Below the pieces are notes generated by a model. The model made no database searches, had not been told where the DNA came from, and saw nothing but the letters and a program-made list of their open reading frames with translations. A DNA stretch of 48,786 bases. It comes from Rubrivivax sp. (lineage in GTDB: Bacteria > Pseudomonadota > Gammaproteobacteria > Burkholderiales > Burkholderiaceae_C). The position numbers and the translations under genes are program-made. Position 1 is the first letter of the stretch. Every line of letters begins with the position of its first letter. Shown here piece by piece: positions 43,540 to 48,786 of the stretch. The DNA is taken from positions 1-48,786 of the forward strand of contig JAIXTY010000329.1 in the NCBI GenBank assembly GCA_027483705.1. Reading direction: 5' to 3'.

Positions 43540-44010
43540 ATGAACCGTCTCGCCGCCATCCTGCCCGCCAGCAACGTGCTGGTGAACGTGGACGCGACCA
43601 GCAAGAAGCGCGTCTTCGAGCAGGCCGGCCTGCTGTTCGAGAACCAGCACGCCATCGCCCGCGGCATCGTCACCGACAACCTCTTCGCGCGCGAGCGGCT
43701 CGGCTCCACCGGCCTGGGCCATGCCGTGGCCATTCCGCACGGCCGCATCAAGGGCCTGAAGAACCCGCTGGCGGCGGTGCTGCGCGTGCAGGCCGCGATC
43801 CCCTTCGACGCGCCCGACGACGAGCCCGTGACGCTGCTGATCTTTCTGCTCGTGCCCGAGGCGGCGACGCAGCGGCACCTGGAGATCCTGTCGGAGATCG
43901 CCGAGATGCTGTCCGACCGCGAACTGCGCGAGCGCCTCAAGACCGAGGCCGACGCCGCGGCGGTGCACAAGCTGATCTCCGACTGGGAGCCGCTGAAGTC
44001 CGTGGCGTGA
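43540..44010 (+). CDS. ptsN: PTS IIA-Ntr nitrogen-regulatory phosphocarrier protein
   Basis: 156 residues from ATG 43540. The phosphorylated His is H67 in [10 protein letters not shown]; the flanking [14 protein letters not shown] and [18 protein letters not shown] match EIIA-Ntr. It receives phosphate from NPr and regulates potassium, nitrogen and envelope functions. It lies between hpf and hprK as in related genomes, separated from hpf by a terminator and from hprK by a GC-rich repeat. Confidence 0.95.
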   Translation: MNRLAAILPASNVLVNVDATSKKRVFEQAGLLFENQHAIARGIVTDNLFARERLGSTGLGHAVAIPHGRIKGLKNPLAAVLRVQAAIPFDAPDDEPVTLLIFLLVPEAATQRHLEILSEIAEMLSDRELRERLKTEADAAAVHKLISDWEPLKSVA

Positions 44011-44110
44011 TGGGGCCCCCAGGCTCGCTCACGCTCGCCACCCCCCGAGGGGGCTCAGGCAACGGCCCGGCGGAGCCGGATCCGTGCCTGGGCTTGGCCG
44101 CTGCAGCCGG
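44011..44110. repeat. GC-rich intergenic repeat element between ptsN and hprK
   Basis: The whole 100-base gap is made of short palindromes: GGGGCCCC near 44012, CCCCC-GA-GGGGG at 44042-44053, then GGCCCGGCGGAGCCGGATCC-like sequence. From memory, very similar elements occur many times between genes in Burkholderiales genomes. It may act as a transcription terminator or attenuator between the two genes. Copy number cannot be judged from one window. Confidence 0.6.
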
Positions 44111-45067
44111 ATGAAGCCCACCAGCATCAGCGCCGAAGCGCTGTTCGAAGCCCACCGCGAGGTGCTGCGCTGGGCCTGGGTGGCCGGGCAAGGCCACCCC
44201 GAGCGCCGGTTCGACGACGCTGCCGTGCGCGACGCGCGCAGTGCGGCCGATCTCATCGGCTACCTCAACTACATCCACCCCTACCGGGTGCAGATCGTCG
44301 GCCGGCGCGAGGTGGGCTACCTCGAGGCCGCCAGCCCCGAGGACGCCGAGCGCCGCATCGCGCGCATCGTCACGCTGGAGCCGCCGGTGATCATCGTCGC
44401 CGACGGCGTCGAGGCGCCGCAGCGCCTGGTGGCCATGTGCGACCGCGCCGAGATCCCGCTGTTCGTGACGGCCGCCAGCGCCGGCCACGTGATCGACCTC
44501 GTGCGCGGCTACCTCGGCCAGCACTTTGCCGAGCGCACCACGCGCCACGGCGTGTTCATGGACATCCTGGGCCTGGGCGTGCTGCTCACCGGCGAGTCGG
44601 GCCTGGGCAAGAGCGAACTCGGGCTGGAGCTGGTCTCGCGCGGCCACGGCCTCGTGGCCGACGATGCGGTCGACATCTACCGCATCAGCCAGACCGCGCT
44701 GGAGGGCCGTTGCCCCGAGCTGCTGCAGAACCTGCTCGAGGTGCGCGGCATCGGCCTGCTCGACATCAAGGCCATCTTCGGCGAGACGGCCGTGCGGCGG
44801 AAGATGCGCCTGAAGCTCATCGTGCACCTGGTGCGCAAGGAGACGCTGGAGCGCGACTTCGAGCGCCTGCCCTACGAGCCGCTGTTCGAGGACGTGCTGG
44901 GTCTGCCGGTGCGCAAGGTGGTGATCGCCGTGGACGCCGGCCGCAACCTGGCGGTGCTGGTGGAGGCCGCGGTGCGCAACACGGTGTTGCAGCTGCGCGG
45001 CATCGACACCTACCAGGAGTTCATCCGCCGCCACCAGGCGGCCATGGACAAGGGCGCGCCGGAGTAG
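44111..45067 (+). CDS. hprK: HPr kinase/phosphorylase
   Basis: 318 residues from ATG 44111. The N-terminal domain (residues 1-~130) is followed by the kinase domain with Walker A GESGLGKS (161-168) and the HPrK signature near [16 protein letters not shown]. It phosphorylates and dephosphorylates a conserved Ser of HPr or NPr. In Proteobacteria it belongs to the PTS-Ntr regulatory set with ptsN. It converges with fur. Confidence 0.95.
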   Translation: MKPTSISAEALFEAHREVLRWAWVAGQGHPERRFDDAAVRDARSAADLIGYLNYIHPYRVQIVGRREVGYLEAASPEDAERRIARIVTLEPPVIIVADGVEAPQRLVAMCDRAEIPLFVTAASAGHVIDLVRGYLGQHFAERTTRHGVFMDILGLGVLLTGESGLGKSELGLELVSRGHGLVADDAVDIYRISQTALEGRCPELLQNLLEVRGIGLLDIKAIFGETAVRRKMRLKLIVHLVRKETLERDFERLPYEPLFEDVLGLPVRKVVIAVDAGRNLAVLVEAAVRNTVLQLRGIDTYQEFIRRHQAAMDKGAPE

Positions 45068-45086
45068 GCGCGGCCCAGGCGCCGGA

Positions 45087-45518
45087 TCACTTCGCCTGCC
45101 GGTGCGGGCAGGCCTCTTTCGAACAGCGCGCGTACAGCGCCAGCGAATGCTCCTGCAGCGTGAAGCCGCGCTCGGTGGCCACGGTGCGCTGGCGCTGCTC
45201 GATCTGAGCATCGAAGAATTCCTCGACGCGGCCGCAGTCCAGGCACACCAGGTGGTCGTGATGCTGGCCCTCGTTGAGCTCGAAGACGGCCTTGCCGCTC
45301 TCGAAGTTGCTGCGGCTCAAGAGGCCAGCCTGCTCGAACTGCATCAGCACGCGGTAGACGGTGGCCAGGCCGATGTCGGCGCCTTCGACGAGCAGCGCCT
45401 TGTAGACGTCCTCGGCCGTGAGGTGGCGGCGGTCGGAGCGCTGGAAGACCTCGAGGATCTTGATGCGCGGCAGCGTCGCCTTCAGGCCGCTGCTCTTGAG
45501 TTCGTCGGCGTGCTTCAC
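45087..45518 (-). CDS. fur: Ferric uptake regulator Fur
   Basis: 143 residues from a GTG start at 45518, which has AGGAG about 7 bases upstream and gives the standard length; upstream in-frame starts add an Arg-rich stretch. The winged helix contains [15 protein letters not shown]. Metal sites are the HHDH motif (H86-H89) and two Cys pairs (C92, C95 and C132, C137). It represses iron-uptake genes with Fe(II). The divergent fur/bamE arrangement is conserved in the order. Confidence 0.95.
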   Translation of the reverse strand: MKHADELKSSGLKATLPRIKILEVFQRSDRRHLTAEDVYKALLVEGADIGLATVYRVLMQFEQAGLLSRSNFESGKAVFELNEGQHHDHLVCLDCGRVEEFFDAQIEQRQRTVATERGFTLQEHSLALYARCSKEACPHRQAK

Positions 45519-45557
45519 TCGCCTCTCCTGGCACGGGGTGCGGCGGGGCCGCCTCGC

Positions 45558-45563
45558 TAGAAT
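45558..45563 (+). promoter_or_regulatory. Possible -10 element for bamE-dapB
   Basis: TAGAAT lies in the fur/bamE intergenic region, 63 bases before the bamE ATG. No good -35 at standard spacing. Confidence 0.35.
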
Positions 45564-45625
45564 CCGCCGCATCATAGCCAGCAGCCGCTGCCGGGGCTTC
45601 TTCCCGCGCCTGCCGGCCCGCGCCC

Positions 45626-46156
45626 ATGCCACGACTCCTTGCCCCCGTTGCCCTCCTGGCTGCCAGCGCCCTGCTGGCCGGCTGCGAGTCGCTCGACCGC
45701 ACCGACAGCCTCTTCGGCCTGATCACGCCCTACCGCATCGACATCGTGCAGGGCAACGCGATCACCAAGGAGCAGCTGGCGCTGATCAAGCCCGGCGTGA
45801 CGCGGCTGCAGGTGCGCGACGTGCTCGGCACGCCGCTGCTGACCGACCCCTTCCACGCCGACCGCTGGGACTACCTCTTCACGCTGCGTCGGCCCGGTGC
45901 GGAATTGCAGCGCCGCAGCGTCGTGGTGTTCTTCGACGGCGACCGCGTCAAGTCGGTCGAGGCCCCGGGCGAGCTGCCCACCGAGCGCGAGTTCGTGGCC
46001 TCGATCAGCCGGCCGCAGAAGGTCACGCCGGTGAAGCTGGAGCTCACCGAAGCCGAACGCAAGGCGCTGCCGCCGCCGGCCGCCGTGCCCGCACCGCCGG
46101 CCGAACCGGCGCCGCAGGGCCCGGCGCGTGCCTACCCGCCGCTCGAGCCCGGCTGA
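45626..46156 (+). CDS. bamE: Outer-membrane assembly lipoprotein BamE (OmlA)
   Basis: 176 residues. The lipoprotein signal ends in LLAGC (C20). The SmpA/OmlA fold follows: [40 protein letters not shown] and FFDGDRVKS. The Pro-rich C-terminal tail (about residues 150-176) is longer than in E. coli BamE. It is part of the BAM complex that inserts outer-membrane beta-barrels. It starts the operon with dapB. Confidence 0.93.
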   Translation: MPRLLAPVALLAASALLAGCESLDRTDSLFGLITPYRIDIVQGNAITKEQLALIKPGVTRLQVRDVLGTPLLTDPFHADRWDYLFTLRRPGAELQRRSVVVFFDGDRVKSVEAPGELPTEREFVASISRPQKVTPVKLELTEAERKALPPPAAVPAPPAEPAPQGPARAYPPLEPG

Positions 46157-46160
46157 CGCG

Positions 46161-46964
46161 ATGGCCGTGCGCATCGCCATCGCCGGCGCCGGTGGCCGCA
46201 TGGGCCGCATGCTGATCGAGGCCGTGCTGGCCGATCCGCAGGCGCAGCTGGTGGCGGCACTCGACCAGCCCGGCAGCCCCGCCCTCGGCCAGGATGCCGC
46301 CGCCGCGCTGGGCCGCCGCACCGGCGTGGCCGTGAGCGGCGACGCCGCCACGGCGCTGGCCGCCGGCGTGGACGTGCTGATCGACTTCACGCGGCCCGAG
46401 GGCACGATGGCCCACCTGGCGCTGGCGCGCCGCCACGGCGTGAAGCTCGTCATCGGCACCACCGGCTTCACGCCCGAGCAGAAGGCCGCCATCGGCGCGG
46501 CCGCGCAGGACATCGGCATCGTCTTCGCACCGAACATGAGCGTGGGCGTCAACGTGATGCTCAAGCTCGTCGAGGCCGCCGCCGCGGCGCTGGACGAGCG
46601 CTACGACGCCGAGGTCTACGAGGTGCACCACCGCCACAAGGTCGACGCGCCCAGCGGCACCGCGCTGGCACTGGGCGAGGCCGTGGCGCGTGGCCGCGGC
46701 GTGGCCTTCGCCGAGCACGCCGTGCTCAGCCGCGAGGGCCACACCGGCGAGCGCCGCCGCGGCGACATCGGCTTCGGCACGCTGCGCGGCGGCGACATCA
46801 TCGGCGAGCACGTCGTCATGTTCGCCGGCACCGGCGAGCGCATCGAGATCGCCCACCGCAGCGGCAGCCGCGCCAACTACGCCGAGGGCAGCCTGCGCGC
46901 GGCGCACTTCCTGGCCGCGCACGGGCCTGGCCTGTACGGCATGGCCGACGTGCTGGGCCTGTAG
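46161..46964 (+). CDS. dapB: 4-hydroxy-tetrahydrodipicolinate reductase
   Basis: 267 residues from ATG 46161. The NAD(P) motif is GAGGRMGRM (9-17). The catalytic region [15 protein letters not shown] contains H156, H157 and K160, equivalent to E. coli H159/H160/K163. It makes tetrahydrodipicolinate for lysine and peptidoglycan. It lies 4 bases after bamE. Confidence 0.96.
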   Translation: MAVRIAIAGAGGRMGRMLIEAVLADPQAQLVAALDQPGSPALGQDAAAALGRRTGVAVSGDAATALAAGVDVLIDFTRPEGTMAHLALARRHGVKLVIGTTGFTPEQKAAIGAAAQDIGIVFAPNMSVGVNVMLKLVEAAAAALDERYDAEVYEVHHRHKVDAPSGTALALGEAVARGRGVAFAEHAVLSREGHTGERRRGDIGFGTLRGGDIIGEHVVMFAGTGERIEIAHRSGSRANYAEGSLRAAHFLAAHGPGLYGMADVLGL

Positions 46965-46992
46965 CCGCCCGACGCCCGGGCGCCGCGCCACG

Positions 46993-47625
46993 ATGGAAGG
47001 CCTCGTCCAGCTCTGGAACGCCGCCGATGGCGTGGGCCGCACGACGGCGCTGCTGCTGCTGGCGATGTCGATCGCCGCCTGGGTGCTCATCGTCTGGAAG
47101 GGCTGGCTGCTGCGGCGCGCCGCGGCCGACCTGGCGCGTGCGCTGCCCGCGTTCTGGGACGCACCGTCGCGCGCCGACGGCCGCACCCGGCTGCAGGCGC
47201 TGGACCGCGAGCGCCTGGCGCTGCCGCTGCTCGACGCCGCCGAGGCCCAGCCCGCCGCCGCCACGCTGGAGGCCGCCGCCCGGCCCGAGAGCCAGCGCAC
47301 GCGGCGTCTGCGCGGCGCGCTGCACGCGGCGCATGCGCAGCTGCAGTCGGGCCAGGTGGTGCTGGCCAGCATCGGCGCCACGGCGCCCTTCGTGGGCCTG
47401 TTCGGCACCGTCTGGGGCATCTACCACGCGCTGGTGGGGCTGGTGGGTGCCGGCAGCCTGTCGCTCGACCAGGTCAGCGGCCCGGTGGGCGAGTCGCTCA
47501 TCATGACGGCCGCCGGCATCGCCGTGGCCGTGCCGGCGGTGCTGGCCTACAACCTGTTCGGCAGCTGGATCGCTGCCTGCGAGGCCGAGCTCGAAGGCTT
47601 CGCGCACGACCTGCTCGAGCTGTAG
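46993..47625 (+). CDS. MotA/TolQ/ExbB-family proton channel protein
   Basis: 210 residues with three membrane segments: around 20-36, then a pair at about 120-145 and 165-190. The family motifs ASIGATAPFVGLFGTVWGIY and ESLIMTAAGIAVAVPAVLAYN are intact. Together with the ExbD-like protein encoded 4 bases downstream it forms a proton-driven energiser. No tonB gene is present, so whether it serves TonB or another partner is open. It lies 28 bases after dapB. Confidence 0.92.
   Translation: MEGLVQLWNAADGVGRTTALLLLAMSIAAWVLIVWKGWLLRRAAADLARALPAFWDAPSRADGRTRLQALDRERLALPLLDAAEAQPAAATLEAAARPESQRTRRLRGALHAAHAQLQSGQVVLASIGATAPFVGLFGTVWGIYHALVGLVGAGSLSLDQVSGPVGESLIMTAAGIAVAVPAVLAYNLFGSWIAACEAELEGFAHDLLEL

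Positions 47626-48786
<1,161 letters not shown>

Overview
The window is GC-rich DNA with dense, often overlapping genes. Its housekeeping blocks (metX-metW, hpf-ptsN-hprK, fur / bamE-dapB, leuS) are typical of Betaproteobacteria, order Burkholderiales. An intergenic repeat at about 44.0 kb resembles elements I remember from the Rubrivivax/Leptothrix/Variovorax part of that order. No tRNA, rRNA, CRISPR array, transposase, integrase or prophage gene was seen.

Layout. 1-8.8 kb holds chromosomal genes: the end of an M14 carboxypeptidase, an orphan four-PAS histidine kinase, the methionine pair metX-metW (reverse) with a structured leader, a MipA/OmpV outer-membrane protein, a haloacetate-dehalogenase-like hydrolase and a membrane-anchored GltB-like FMN protein. 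About 8.9-40.5 kb is one large Wzx/Wzy-type exopolysaccharide locus. 40.6-42.6 kb has a GST and a CodA-family deaminase. 42.9-48.8 kb returns to a conserved core: hpf, ptsN, hprK, fur, bamE, dapB, an ExbB/ExbD pair and the 5' part of leuS.

How the exopolysaccharide locus works (family knowledge plus inference). A polyprenyl-phosphate hexose-1-phosphate transferase (37801-39237) starts the repeat unit. Six glycosyltransferases extend it. CDP-glucose is made by RfbF and dehydrated by RfbG, and an RmlD-like reductase and/or a DegT aminotransferase may finish the sugar. A flippase (14306-15802) moves the lipid-linked unit, an O-antigen ligase/polymerase-like protein (15799-17337) joins units, a Wzz/GumC-type protein with a degenerate CpsD-like partner sets length, and a short Wza-like lipoprotein exports. 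Decoration genes are unusually many: an O-carbamoyltransferase with SxtJ and DUF5989 partners, two serine-acetyltransferase-like proteins, an AMP-forming acyl-CoA ligase, an SGNH hydrolase, a FkbM and a class I methyltransferase, and a Gfo/Idh/MocA-FAD oxidoreductase fusion. Two putative secreted glycosidases (GH51-like and a lipoprotein) could trim or release polymer.

Most notable for follow-up: the carbamoyltransferase-SxtJ-DUF5989 module, the acyl-CoA ligase overlapping an acetyltransferase-like gene, the CpsD-like protein without a Walker A lysine, the two-enzyme fusion, an H-type pseudoknot candidate before metX, a CodA homologue with an altered active-site residue, and the absence of rpoN beside hpf.
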